DNA from: Ephemerocybe angulata
Lineage: Eukaryota; Basidiomycota; Agaricomycetes; Agaricales; Psathyrellaceae
DNA: 64,000 nucleotides
Direction: 5' to 3'
Assembly (NCBI GenBank): GCA_013368325.1
Contig: JAACJK010000116.1
Coordinates: 186,001 to 250,000, forward strand
Part shown: positions 36,501-46,265 of the stretch, piece after piece
Layout of the letters: every line of letters begins with the position of its first letter
Position numbering within the stretch: the first letter of the stretch is position 1
Notes under the pieces: model-generated
Database searches by the model: none
Told to the model about the DNA's origin: nothing
The model's input: only the letters and a program-made list of their open reading frames with translations
Position numbers and translations under genes: made by a program

Positions 36501-37080
36501 AGCCTTGAAGGACGCCAGCATAAATCACTTCGTTGTCACGCAACGTCCAAATCTAATTCACAGGGCATGCAGCTGATAGCGTCAAACGCGCGTTTACGTG
36601 CAGACACACCGGGGTTTGATCTAAGCGAGCCCAAGCCAAATTTAGCGCCCGCCGCGCTCTTGTTTGTAACCCGGGCGCTTCATCTCACATTTGATAGACT
36701 TCTCATGTATGGTGATCTCATCGCTAGGCTGATACCTGAGTTCCCCTGATAGTTGCTTGACTGGATATTCTGGGCATTCCCTTTCCCTCAAAGCCCGGAA
36801 ATGATTTATCTCTCAACAGCTGTAGTCGCCATTGGTGTGTTGCTGTGTTGAATGGCATAAGGGGCAATCGGAAGCTGAAGGATAGTCTCATTTGCTGTTA
36901 AACCAGTAAGGTTGAATTCAAGATCCTAAGTACCCCAAGAGGGTTCCTGCACTGCCAGTGGTACCTGTCAGTGGGTTTCCGTTGTTCCCGGATCATAGCC
37001 ATGGGAGCCAGGGGCAGTAAGCAAGGCGTCGTGGGTCATTCCTCATCTTCACCGCTCGCTGCTCGTTGCTCGCTACCGTC
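33582..37080. other. Gene-poor region of about 3.5 kb
   Basis: No supported gene. Frames up to about 200 codons (for example 33406-34059 plus) begin as a shifted frame of the Vps3-like gene and continue into low-complexity sequence. 35.95-36.10 kb resembles 29.88-30.01 kb. The last 300 bases should contain the promoter of the first membrane-protein gene. Confidence 0.45.
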
Positions 37081-37779
37081 ATGTCAGAGCATGATACTTC
37101 CTCGAGACCCTTTCTCCAGAGCTTGCTCAAGGCATCCATCGCTCTATCCTTCGTGACCTTCGGATCGTCACTGGCTCCCCTACGACAACTTTGGACATCG
37201 CGCTACCTCGTACCGCCCGCTTGTGCTATCACCATTGCCTTCGACATCACCTTGCTCTTCCTGAGCTACAGGCAGCAAGCACGCGAACATAAAGAAAGCG
37301 GCCAAGACGTGGAACTCGAAGCCGCAAAACACCCCTTGCCCAAATCCGCGACTCAACATGCCCGTCCTGCCTTCCTATCGCTCTCACCAACGTATCACAG
37401 CATAGCCATCTGGGCGCTGAATCTCATCATAGCCGTATGGCTCACCATTATTCTGCTCTCGCTGTCGCTCATTGTTCTTGGGGATGAGAACGGCGCGACA
37501 CACGACGCGGAGGACGAGCGGAGTCTCTTCCAGTGGTACGCGCAGATAACAGGCATGGCGCTGCACCCTGTCATCCTGTTCGGCGTCGAACTTTGGTGGT
37601 CGGAGGAAATCAAGATAAATACACACCCCACACTCACCTTCGTCAAGAAGAAGGCGTATCGCAACACTCGGAACACCTATGAAAAGTGGATTTCCCGCAT
37701 GATATGGTTTGCGGTCTTTGAATCCGCAGCCTGCCTTGTCTTGTCGTTTTTAAGACCTCCCGGGGCACTGACCGTGTAG
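37081..37779 (+). CDS. Multi-pass membrane protein, paralogue A
   Basis: An intronless gene for 232 residues with about five hydrophobic segments: near residues 20-35, 45-62 (CAITIAFDITLLFLSY), 110-135 (IWALNLIIAVWLTIILLSLS), 155-172 and 208-228. No known transporter or enzyme motif was recognised. Most of its length matches the protein encoded at 38084-38788 in opposite orientation: LQSLLKAS, TSRYL-PP-C-IT-AFDITLL-LSYRQ, FLSLSPTY-SI-IW, LI-LGDENG. The pair clearly arose by duplication. The start is the ATG at 37081, which matches the N-terminus of the paralogue (MSEHDTSSR against MPGNDTSTR). Function unknown; probably a small fungal lineage-specific membrane family. Confidence 0.85.
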   Translation: MSEHDTSSRPFLQSLLKASIALSFVTFGSSLAPLRQLWTSRYLVPPACAITIAFDITLLFLSYRQQAREHKESGQDVELEAAKHPLPKSATQHARPAFLSLSPTYHSIAIWALNLIIAVWLTIILLSLSLIVLGDENGATHDAEDERSLFQWYAQITGMALHPVILFGVELWWSEEIKINTHPTLTFVKKKAYRNTRNTYEKWISRMIWFAVFESAACLVLSFLRPPGALTV

Positions 37780-38083
37780 TGACGGCTATTCTTAACGAAA
37801 CACATATGTAACTTGTACCGATAACCCATCTATGTCGTAGTTAGTACTCAGCCAAGGTCTACCTTCAAGCCGGCTACTTCGTATATTCTTGATGATACTT
37901 ATACATCGTCGACAAGATAGAACTTGTCTGAGTACCAATGGGTCATGACTATCAAAGCTACATAGAAGATCGGATCCGGGTTATCGCTACAAGTTACACA
38001 TATTGTTTCGTTTGGAATAGCCGCCACTGCACCGTAACAGTCGTCTTTCCAGTTTCCAGTTTCCAGTTATTCTCATCTTGCAT
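37780..38083. other. Spacer between convergent paralogues
   Basis: The 304 bases between two tail-to-tail genes hold both 3' flanks. They contain a small direct repeat (ccagtttccagtttccagtt at about 38050-38068). Nothing else was seen. Confidence 0.6.
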
Positions 38084-38788
38084 TCATGTCCCGTCGGAAG
38101 GCTGGAGGACGATGGAGATGGTACCAATAGCAAGCGCGGCCGCGCAAAGGAGGACCGAAGTCCACGTCAAGCGCACAATCGACCTTTCACCAGCGCCTAT
38201 CTCCGCCTGCGCGACCGCGGCGATCGGGCGCGTACTCCTCCTGACCTCCATCGCCCATAGGAATCCGAAGCTGTACAGAACGATGGCGTGCAGCGCCATG
38301 CTCGCCATCTCCATGTACCAGAACAGCCGCATGCGCACGTCCTCCGGGTCGTACGCCACGCCGTTCTCGTCCCCGAGGATGATGAGCGACGCCGAGAACA
38401 GCAGGACGGTGAGCCATACAACTATGAGGAGGCTCAGCGTCCAGATGGTTATGCTGCGGTATGTGGGTGAGAGCGATAGGAAGAAGGGACGGGTAGGTTT
38501 CGCGGATTTGGATTTGGGTAGGAGGTCCTCTGCCGCTTCGAGTTCCATGCCGCGGTTATTGTCCCGATAACTTCGTTCTTTTGGTTCGTGTGCTTTTTGT
38601 CTGTAGCTTAGGAGGAGTAAGGTGATGTCGAAGGCAAGGGTGATAAGGCAGGTGGGTGGTGCGAGGTAGCGCGATGTCCACTGTCGAAGGGGTGCCAGCG
38701 TCATGCCGAAGGTCGTGAAGCATAGTGTGAAGGATGCTTTGAGCAGGCTCTGGAGAGAGGCTCTCGTCGAAGTATCATTCCCTGGCAT
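38084..38788 (-). CDS. Multi-pass membrane protein, paralogue B
   Basis: An intronless gene for 234 residues, convergent with and paralogous to the gene at 37081-37779. Hydrophobic segments match those of paralogue A in number and position: ITLAFDITLLLLSYRQ, ITIWTLSLLIVVWLTVLLFS, MASMALHAIVLYSFGFLWAM and a last one near the C-terminus (VLLCAAALAIGTISIVL). The hydrophilic loop between the second and third segments is longer and more charged than in paralogue A (KERSYRDNNRGMELEAAED). The GC content of the C-terminal third is clearly higher than in paralogue A, so the two copies have diverged in composition. No function can be assigned. Confidence 0.85.
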   Translation of the reverse strand: MPGNDTSTRASLQSLLKASFTLCFTTFGMTLAPLRQWTSRYLAPPTCLITLAFDITLLLLSYRQKAHEPKERSYRDNNRGMELEAAEDLLPKSKSAKPTRPFFLSLSPTYRSITIWTLSLLIVVWLTVLLFSASLIILGDENGVAYDPEDVRMRLFWYMEMASMALHAIVLYSFGFLWAMEVRRSTRPIAAVAQAEIGAGERSIVRLTWTSVLLCAAALAIGTISIVLQPSDGT

Positions 38789-39215
38789 GACGGTAGGCGA
38801 CCAGCGAGCGGGTTAAGATGAGGGATGAGCGGCCCACTATATCATGGCTTTGATTTGGCTTTGATTTGGCTTTGATTGAATCTGCGGCTGGTTCCAAGGT
38901 CGTGATCCGGGAACAACGGAAACCCAACCTCTAGCTTTCCAGAGCTGAATCTTATAGACTGAGCGCATACATGGCTTAGGCTGGTGTTCGTTCTTTAGCT
39001 CATAGACAGACATATGCATAAAAAGGAAGGAGAACATGCAGCGAATGAACTTAACATCAGGTTCGGCGAGTCGTGTGCAAGTGTAAAATGGGGTGATATA
39101 GACGAAGGACATGATGAATGTGTGGACGGCCCTCTCCTGCATGTCATTACCCATCGACCCAGTACCACCCAGAGATATAAAGCTCCACCATGTTTTGTCG
39201 CGAACGAGACAAGAC
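38789..39215. other. Intergenic region
   Basis: Upstream region of paralogue B (-) and 3' flank of the eS6 gene (-). A short tandem repeat (tttgatttggct, about two copies) lies at about 38847-38873. No gene was seen. Confidence 0.5.
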
Positions 39216-40143
39216 TTAAGCCTTGTGGTGCGAGGCCTTGATGGCAGCGACCTTGGCCTTCTTCTCGGAGAGGCGCTTGGAAATGAGCGCGCTGAAATGA
39301 CGTCAAAAAAGGGTGAATATAGGTTATCATAATTTACATACTCGTATTCGGCCTTGGTCTCCTTCTGGTGCTCGACACGGCGGCGCTTGACAGCGTTGAG
39401 GTGGCGGCGGCGCTGGAGACGGAGGGGGGTGACGAGGCGCTGGATCTTGGGCCTATCGCGAAAATCAGCACATGTGCGAAGACAACGCGGTGGGTGCAAC
39501 TTACGCCTTGGTGTAGGGCTTGGCGTCGGGGTTCTTCTGGCTCTTGACCTCACGCCTGACGACGTACTTCCTGACATCGTCCTCCTTGGACAAGTTGAAG
39601 AAGCGGCGGATCTTGGTGGCACGCTTGGGGCCGAGACGCTTGGGGAGGACAACATCGGTCAAACCGGGGATATCCTGCTCACCCTGCTTGACGATGACGA
39701 GGGAGAGGACGGCGATATCGGGGCCGACGATGCAGCCACGGACGGACTTGCGCTTGCGCTCACCGGTGCGGCGGGCGCGGTAGCAAGAGTGGCCATCGGC
39801 GAGGAGGAGACTGACACGGTAGGGGACGAGGACACCCTGCTTCATGGGGAAACCCTGCTTGTCGTTGCCACCGGTGATGCGGAAGATGTAGCCCTTCCAC
39901 TCGTCGCCGAGAGAGTCACCAGGGACTTCCTGGGACATTTTCTTGTCGTAGACGAAGCGGCTGATTTGAGCAGAGGTTTAGAGGTCATTCTGGGTGGCAG
40001 AAACACTGTAACGCACTAACGCCTCTCCTCATCGATATCGATCAGCTTTTGAGCCCCAGTTGCGGGGTCTAGCAAGAAAACGATTAGATCCCTCTCGACG
40101 CTGCAACCCCACGACCGCTCTTACTGGCAATGTTGAACTTCAT
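39216..40143 (-). CDS. RPS6: 40S ribosomal protein S6 (eS6)
   Basis: Five exons (40143-40125, 40068-40017, 39960-39505, 39452-39342, 39291-39216) join to 237 residues, the normal length. Characteristic blocks are [59 protein letters not shown] and [19 protein letters not shown]. eS6 is a component of the small ribosomal subunit near the mRNA channel. The first exon codes only MKFNIA plus one base, a common layout for fungal ribosomal genes. The C-terminus reads [17 protein letters not shown] and lacks the RRxSS tail that is phosphorylated in yeast and animals. The gene is divergent from uS15, with a 370-base shared upstream region. Confidence 0.96.
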
Positions 40144-40513
40144 ACTGGACGACGGCGACGACAGTGAGCTCGACGTTCTGGGCAGCCTTTCGGGGCGAAC
40201 GTACCTTGCGGATGGCGGGCGTTCGGCAACGGACCTCTACGACGGCGGGGAGGATGAGAAGGCCTTGCTGGATGGGGGCTGCAACACGCGCAAACACCAA
40301 TTCCAAGGACCATTTCCAAATTAAGGTTTTCAGCTGTATAGTTCCATCAGCCACCACCCGGCAATCTCCGGCGCGCCCTCGTTCTCTGCTCATCGGTCTC
40401 TGGACGACGACGCCAACGCCGAACCCATCCTCAAGACCTCCTCATCCCTCCCAATTGTACGTTGTCGCCGTTGGTGTCGAGGAAACTGTGCTGATCGTCG
40501 TGCAGAAGTAGCC
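40144..40513. promoter_or_regulatory. Shared divergent promoter region of eS6 and uS15
   Basis: Only 370 bases separate the start codons of two ribosomal protein genes read in opposite directions. The two should be co-expressed, so one regulatory region could serve both. CT-rich tracts (for example about 40425-40455) precede the uS15 start. No specific box was identified with certainty. Confidence 0.65.
40457..40505 (+). other. Candidate 5'-UTR intron of uS15
   Basis: A good donor (GTACGT at 40457) and acceptor (GTGCAG ending at 40505) are 49 bases apart, the usual intron length in this window. They lie just upstream of the uS15 ATG at 40514. This is inferred from splice-site quality only. 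Confidence 0.4.
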
Positions 40514-41148
40514 ATGGGTCGCATGCACGCTCCCGGAAAGGGCATTTGTACGTCGCGCGCAAATTTTAGGCCCTGATTCGCGATTAACGCGCTGTGCAGC
40601 GTCCTCCGCCCTCCCCTACCGCAGGACTCCCCCCTCCTGGCTCAAGGCCACCCCCGAGGAGGTCGTTGAGCAGATCACCAAGCTCGCCCGTAAGGGTTTG
40701 ACCCCCTCCCAGATCGGTGTTACCCTCCGCGACTCGCACGGTATCCCCCAGGTCCGCTTCGTCACCGGTAACAAGATCCTCCGTATCCTCAAGACCCAAG
40801 GTACGCAAACCTGCTTTCCGCCGTAATCTGTGGGCACTCATGCACTGTCTGCTTTTCCTTTTCCACCCACTCCTTCGCACCGTCTCTTTATATGATATTT
40901 TATATCATGCCTTTTATTTGGGGATAGGACTTGGCCCATCCATCCCTGAGGACCTCTGGCACCTCATTAAAAAGGCGGTTGCCGTCCGCAAGCATCTCGA
41001 GGTCAACAGGAAGGACAAGGACTCCAAGTTCCGCCTTATCTTGATCGAGTCCAGGATCCACCGTCTTGCTCGTTACTACAAGACCAAGCAGCAGATCCCC
41101 CCTACTTTCAAGTATGACTCTGCCACCGCTTCCACCCTCATTGCTTAA
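40514..41148 (+). CDS. RPS13: 40S ribosomal protein S13 (uS15)
   Basis: Three exons (40514-40547, 40600-40800, 40928-41148) join to exactly 151 residues, the family length. The sequence starts [20 protein letters not shown]. It contains the uS15 blocks [38 protein letters not shown] and [19 protein letters not shown], and ends TASTLIA. It is a small-subunit protein that binds the central domain of 18S rRNA and contributes to inter-subunit bridging. The first exon is very short (11 codons plus one base), as in its divergent neighbour eS6. Identification is firm and all three exons join without a frame break. Confidence 0.97.
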
Positions 41149-41787
41149 AGTCTTTGTACTATCGACTTCGTATGCACATGTTGTTCTCCTCACATTAAAA
41201 TGCACGTATGCTCATGTTCATGCGACCCTTCTATGTAAGTTGCCCGTTGACGAAGAACTCGTTTCCGGCGGTTGGCGTGAATGACGAAGAGAAGTATGCA
41301 ACACCTTCTCTTGCTGTTCACCGTGATTATGGTCATCTATTCAGGAATACCGTTGACCGTCCTTCTGCCCGATAGCCTTGCCTTGAATCGTCACCAGTTT
41401 CGGCGCTCCTACACATATGTGAAGGGTTGTAAGTCACATCCTCACTCATCCGAGATTGCTGATAACCTTGAATAGAACACGCCCTTGGAGCAGGGCTTGC
41501 TTCGCGTGCATCCCATTGAGAAAACGAAACCTCATTCACGCGGCCAGTCCGCATACGACCACTTCCGCTCAAGGCTGAATTTGTTCCCGCACACTTGACA
41601 GACACACCCGTTGCCTCGCCTCTTACATGAAGCACTGGCGTTCTGGAGGAGCGCAGAACGTGTTCATTACTCGGGCTTCGCTGTTCTCGCTGCCCTTGAC
41701 CACCGACAGCGAACGGATTGGGCTTCATTGCCCCTCACATATACATATAAATATGACCATAGATTCACCCTCTCCCCCATCTTCACC
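41149..41787. other. Intergenic region
   Basis: 3' flank of uS15 and upstream region of the exonuclease gene. A run resembling a TATA region (cacatatacatataaatatg) lies at 41737-41756, about 35 bases before the exonuclease ATG. No gene was seen. Confidence 0.5.
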
Positions 41788-42618
41788 ATGGCCAACGCTC
41801 AATCTAACATCCAACTCGCCGACACCCTCGACAAAGTGTCTGCATGCGTCACGGACCTTTCGACCCCTCCGACAGGGACGGAGGCGCCCTGCATCTCCGC
41901 CGACCTGGAAGGAGTGCAGTTGTCCCGCAAAGGTCGAGTTAGCCTTGTCCAGCTCAAGGCTAGCCATTCGTCTATCACCTGGCTTCTCGATATCACAGTC
42001 CTTGGCGCGGCTGCCTTCTCCCATCCCAACGATGAGGGGCTTACCGTCAAGATCCTTCTCGAATCTCCTGCATACAAGAAGGTATGCGATTCATTCTCCC
42101 CTACAACTTGAAGATACTGTCAACTAACTGGGTTCGGTGTGCAGATATTCTACGACGTCCGCCGCGACGCCGACGCGCTCTACAACATCTACGGCATCGA
42201 GATGCAAAACGTCGTCGACGTCCAGCTCGTCGAGCTCGCCGTGCGCATGTCGAACGGGCAGTCCACCAAGTTCCTCCACGGCCTCGCCAAGAGCATCACC
42301 TTCTACCTCTTCCCCGGGCCCGAGTGGGCGCGCGTCAAGGATGCCGGCGTAGCGCTCTTCGTGCCAGAGAAGGGCGGGTCGGTAGAGGCGTTTGAGCTGC
42401 GGCCCCTCCACCCGGCGCTCATGGCGTACGCGGCGCAGGACGTTGCGCTCCTTAGCAGGCTGGAGGTGAGGTTGGTGGCGAGGATGGGGAGGAGTGGGAG
42501 GGGGGTGGAGACGTGGGACCAGAGGATAAAGAGGGCGTCGGAGGGGAGGTTGGAGGAGGCTAAGAGTTCGTACTATGAGCCTGATGGGAGACACCGGGCG
42601 CTTTCTCCTCTGATTTAG
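41788..42618 (+). CDS. DEDD-type 3'-5' exonuclease domain protein
   Basis: Two exons (41788-42081, 42145-42618) join in phase 0 to 255 residues. The domain belongs to the DnaQ-like/WRN-type 3'-5' exonuclease fold. Exo I is ISADLEGVQLSRKGRVSLVQ, with Asp and Glu spaced as in DxE. Exo II is FYDVRRDADALYNIYGI, with its conserved Asp. The C-terminal part has AYAAQDVALLSRL, in the position of Exo III. These residues bind two metal ions that hydrolyse nucleic acid from the 3' end. Related proteins (EXD1-like) are widespread in Agaricomycetes; whether the substrate is DNA or RNA is not known. The GC-rich second exon ends in a charged tail. The start is the first ATG after a TATA-like stretch. Confidence 0.87.
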
Positions 42619-43151
42619 TGTTTTCAACTTTGGTTCGCATAGCTTTTGTCTGCGCCCCGCCTTGTATAATAGCCATGTGCTCCGCAGGTCCTAAAACAAA
42701 TGTTCAACGAAACAAGCCCTTGGTTTCTTGTGTTTCTCCATAACCAGTATCTAAGGTGCCGCGCAGAACAAATCCAGCAACAAGAGGCAACAAGTCGGAC
42801 AACCTAACAAGGATCGCGTTGCAAGCACCCGTTTAAGCGCTGTGTCAATGCACCCGAGCGCTAGTGACCGGCGGCCCGTTGCCGCCGCTCGTTCACATTC
42901 CGCCAAACTCCGAACAATGGCATTCGTACTTAATTAGGCGAGTCATCTCGACCAAACGCCCCAACACAGCTTGACCTTCAACCACGACCACGAACAATAG
43001 ACCCTGGCGAAAGCGCCTACCTCTGAGCTCTACATTCCAGCTAGCAACATTACTTCGACTCTCGGTAACTTTACGTGCGTATTCGTCACCGCTGGACGCA
43101 ATCCGGCGTCCCTGAAGTTGCTAACCACTCGTTCACGTATACATAGGCAAA
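42619..43151. other. Intergenic region
   Basis: 3' flank of the exonuclease gene and upstream region of the F-box gene. A GC-rich short palindromic stretch (accggcggcccgttgccgcc) lies at about 42867-42886. No gene was seen. Confidence 0.5.
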
Positions 43152-44154
43152 ATGAGTTCTGCCTTCTCAAACTGCCCAGTGGAGGTCTGGCAACAAATCT
43201 TTGACGAAGCATGCAAAGACAACGGCAAGACCGCCTGCGCGCTGTCTGCAACGTCCCGGACCTTCCGCCGCCTCTCCTCATCGCACAGATTCTACTCCAT
43301 CGGAATAACAAGTAAAACCTTGGTAAAACCCAACTCTACAAAGTCCTAGCAACACTCGACCAGCCCCTCCAACCTGGACAAGCACACACCTTGGCAGTGA
43401 AGAGGACGAAATATCTGAGCGTGCATATGGCGCGCACGCCGACGGACTACGACAACCGGCACCTTGTCGCGCTCTATGATCTGCTCCAATTCGTCTCGCC
43501 TACGCTGGAGGTCCTCCGGCTCTGCTTTGTGGCTAAGTGTACCCGCGCGTTTGAGGACCAGTTTCCCCGCCTTCCGAAGCTGCGTGAGTTGTCGGTGCAT
43601 TTTATGGAACTTTCTTTCGTCGGCCCCGGTCCGCGATATCTTCCCGACGACGACTCGGACGACGGAGACAACTCCGACTTCGACGACTACGAGGAGGAAA
43701 TGGGAAGCACCTTCCCGTTGCTAAACAAGTTCGACGTCTTCGGCGTGCTTCACTTCTCTCCGTTTCGATACTGGGATACACTCGAGTCAGCCGCGCCCTT
43801 GCTGGAAGGTTTAACCGTCCCGAAGTCGCAAGTAAGGTAAGCCCGCGTTTACTTACTTTCGTGATGTGTGATGCGCCCAAGCTGACTCGACTTCGTACAT
43901 AGTCATTTGTGCAGGGTGAATGAGCATTTCGGATTTGTTGTCGGTGACGAGAGCGAGAGCGAGAAGGATGCGCTGCGGGAGGTGAGTCGATTGCGATGCT
44001 GTGCGGTGCCAGGCGAACTACTGATCGATTCGTATCGCTTTCCTTGTAGGTAAAGACTTCTGCATGGCTAAACAATACGCGGCCGGACCGACGTTTCATG
44101 GCGATTGGGTTGCATGATGAGGCTTGTGGTGTCTGCGCCAATCCAGATCGATGA
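43152..44154 (+). CDS. F-box protein
   Basis: Four exons give about 270 residues. Introns lie at about 43311-43346, 43838-43902 and 43982-44049. The N-terminus has an F-box-like helix set (CPVEVWQQIFDEACKDNGKT, then LSATSRTFRRLSSSHRFYSI). It should bind Skp1 in an SCF ubiquitin ligase. The rest resembles the divergent leucine-containing substrate region of Agaricomycete F-box proteins (FVSPTLEVLRLCFVAK, FPRLPKLRELSVHFMEL). An acidic loop (DDDSDDGDNSDFDDYEEE) interrupts this region. The end reads FMAIGLHDEACGVCANPDR, then TGA. The target is unknown; this family is highly expanded and fast evolving in basidiomycetes. The first intron is short, so its exact borders are less certain. Confidence 0.8.
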
Positions 44155-45347
44155 ATACCCGAGCAATGTGTACCCCTGCGCCAGTCGCTAGTAAGTATTC
44201 GGTAGTTGACAAGACAATGGGATCGGTATGTTCGAGAATCTGGGCAAGGATAGATTAGTATTATGCCCATCGCGCGGCGGCGCCATCCAGACGCGTGTCG
44301 GGGGCTGGCTGAGCCTCCTCAGGCTCACGAGTCTTTTCCCTTTTTTAGTTCCTCCTGTCGTCGAGACACAACTTTATGAACATAGGGTTCACGGACTCTC
44401 GGGGCCGAACACTGTGGGCCACCCGACCCTCCCGCCGGACATATGGGGCGCGCTTGGGATGTTGTTCCCCGCGACTGGGGTTTGGGTTGGGTTTAGGGAG
44501 TGAGATTGGTGACCCAAGCTCCCATGTGCGGTGGGCGGATGGACAGATGGACGGTTGGATTGCCCGGATTGCCGTCTTTTCTGGTCTGGCCTGGCTCTTG
44601 ACTTTGAGCGCCTAATTCTGGTGGACGTCGTTGTTTGTGGGTGCTTGGTAACGGCTTCCAGAGGCGGCCGCGCGCGGTGACAAACTCAACCTCATTCCTT
44701 CTCCACCACCATCTCCCTCACGCGACGCTCCGACGGGCGATGCTCCAGCGCATTCCCAACTCAGTCCGGCGAGCTGTGGTATGTTCTGTTAAGTGGGGGC
44801 CACAATACCTGGAGAATGGCTTCTGACAACAAATTTATGATGTTTGTTCAATGTTGAAGCAGCATGCCCGTTTATCAGGTCCCTCTATCTCGACAGGAGA
44901 CCTAAGGTTCTTGGTGGCACATGGAGTGTCTCGCAGCTGCTCTCTGAACACTGTATCAAAGACTCCCCGCAAGACGCATGGAAGCCTCCAGCTGCTGTGC
45001 CCGATGTCCAGTTCTGCTGTTCAACACGGTGTTGTGCGCCGCCGCGCGAAGCGCTGTAACGACGTTCCCACGTCTTACATACACATTACCCTTATCACGC
45101 CCGTCGTCTCCTTCTTTCTCCTTAGCTTAGTTCACCCATGTACCCAGTCGTTCGTCCTCGTACGCCCAACTAGACGTTGTTCATGTCACTCGTCGTCCCT
45201 CAGTGTTGACTCGTGTAGGCCACACGAGCCTTCCAAGCGCCTCGTTAACAACCTGGATCCAAAACACCCCGAAATATCAGACATCATTGACTTACAAGGC
45301 CTTATGCAACCCTGGGTCACCTTTGGACCTACCGGGACGAAAGTTGA
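44155..45347. other. Intergenic or unresolved 5' part of the next gene
   Basis: No gene can be supported up to about 45.2 kb. From about 45.22 kb a plus-strand frame (LVNNLDPKHPEISDIIDLQG, then WVTFGPTGTKVDYFSSTPFP) looks protein-like. It appears to be the 5' part of the hypothetical gene that follows, in a different frame. Confidence 0.4.
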
Positions 45348-46265
45348 TTACTTTTCTTCCACCCCATTTCCCCACACTCCAGAGGCTTTCTCTACTACCA
45401 CAGCAGGCCGGGCCTGCCTGCAGCCACAGGGGAGATTAGGTTTCGTGTGGTGGACTCTGGGTCTGCATCCCATTCGGCAGCTGACCTCTTCGCCAATGGG
45501 AGGGACTTGTTAGACCACACCGGTCACAGACCTTGGCGCATACATATGCTGCAGCTTTATACCAGGCGTACTTACGGCCCCATCCGTCAACTTCTTCGAT
45601 CCCAAGGTCTTATTGGTGAAATTCAAGAACGCGAGATCGAACAACGGGTCTCTGCGGTGCAGTTGAACAATGTGGGGGTCTCGACCATCCTCGATTCCAT
45701 CTCGGATACCTTTGTCATCCAGCTGCCGACAACGACACTCTCTCTCGCTTTCATCCATGACGAATGCATTGTGCCATCTATTCGAATGGCACATATCCTG
45801 TCTTGGGGGGATAGACCTGAGGCTGTAGAAGGTTCCGATGCAGCGCGTTGGAGAGCATATCAAGGTGAGCTCTACTATGATACTTTCACCAGTGCTACCA
45901 ACAAGATGAGAACTCACTCGAAGGTTTGTATATTTTTAGGAGCTGCCCTAGTCAGGTTTGAACTGAGGAAGGCAGGGTCAAACAGGGTCTTCCGCAGCGC
46001 GAAGGAGGGCGAACTCGTACTTGTCCTCCGGATCCTTGAGCTTTTGGACCCCCCGCTGGGTCCAGACGGAGTGCCGTTTCGTCTGCCGGAGGGGGGTGAC
46101 CTAGCTCAGGGGAAATCACCCGGACGGTACTGGTGTATGTCCCTGGATAGGGCACAGAAGCTAGGAATTTTCACGCCCTCGTCGTTGAAGATCTTGGGGG
46201 AGCTGTATCTGGGCGACATTTCCACTTCAGCGGAGACGACCACCACGAAGAGTCCTTCTTCGTAG
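45348..46265 (+). pseudogene. Conserved hypothetical protein gene, probably frameshifted or with unresolved 5' exons
   Basis: The frame is open from just after a stop at 45345-45347 to a stop at 46263-46265, about 305 codons. It has no ATG in the part that looks conserved (PHSRGFLYYHSRPGLPAAT, then GEIRFRVVDSGSASHSAADL). From memory, similar sequences (a PFPPHxRGFLYYH-like start, then GxIRFR) occur in many Agaricomycete hypothetical proteins. The upstream continuation of that motif lies in the neighbouring frame (DYFSSTPFP ending at about 45373). That suggests one base is missing in the C-run at 45369-45373. The C-terminal part has GRYWCMSLDRAQKLGIFTPS and a Ser/Thr-rich tail. No function is known. 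It may instead be intact with a short intron that I could not place. Confidence 0.5.

Noticed and set aside
34879..36749. Several 60-100 codon frames in the 34-37 kb gap
   Set aside because: Unrelated frames on both strands, no splice-compatible joins and no recognisable motif.
39354..40019. Plus-strand frame of 221 codons opposite eS6
   Set aside because: Mirror of codon-biased ribosomal coding sequence; eS6 on the minus strand is unambiguous.
42124..42627. Minus-strand frame opposite the exonuclease second exon
   Set aside because: GC-rich antisense frame with no domain; the plus strand has the DEDD motifs.
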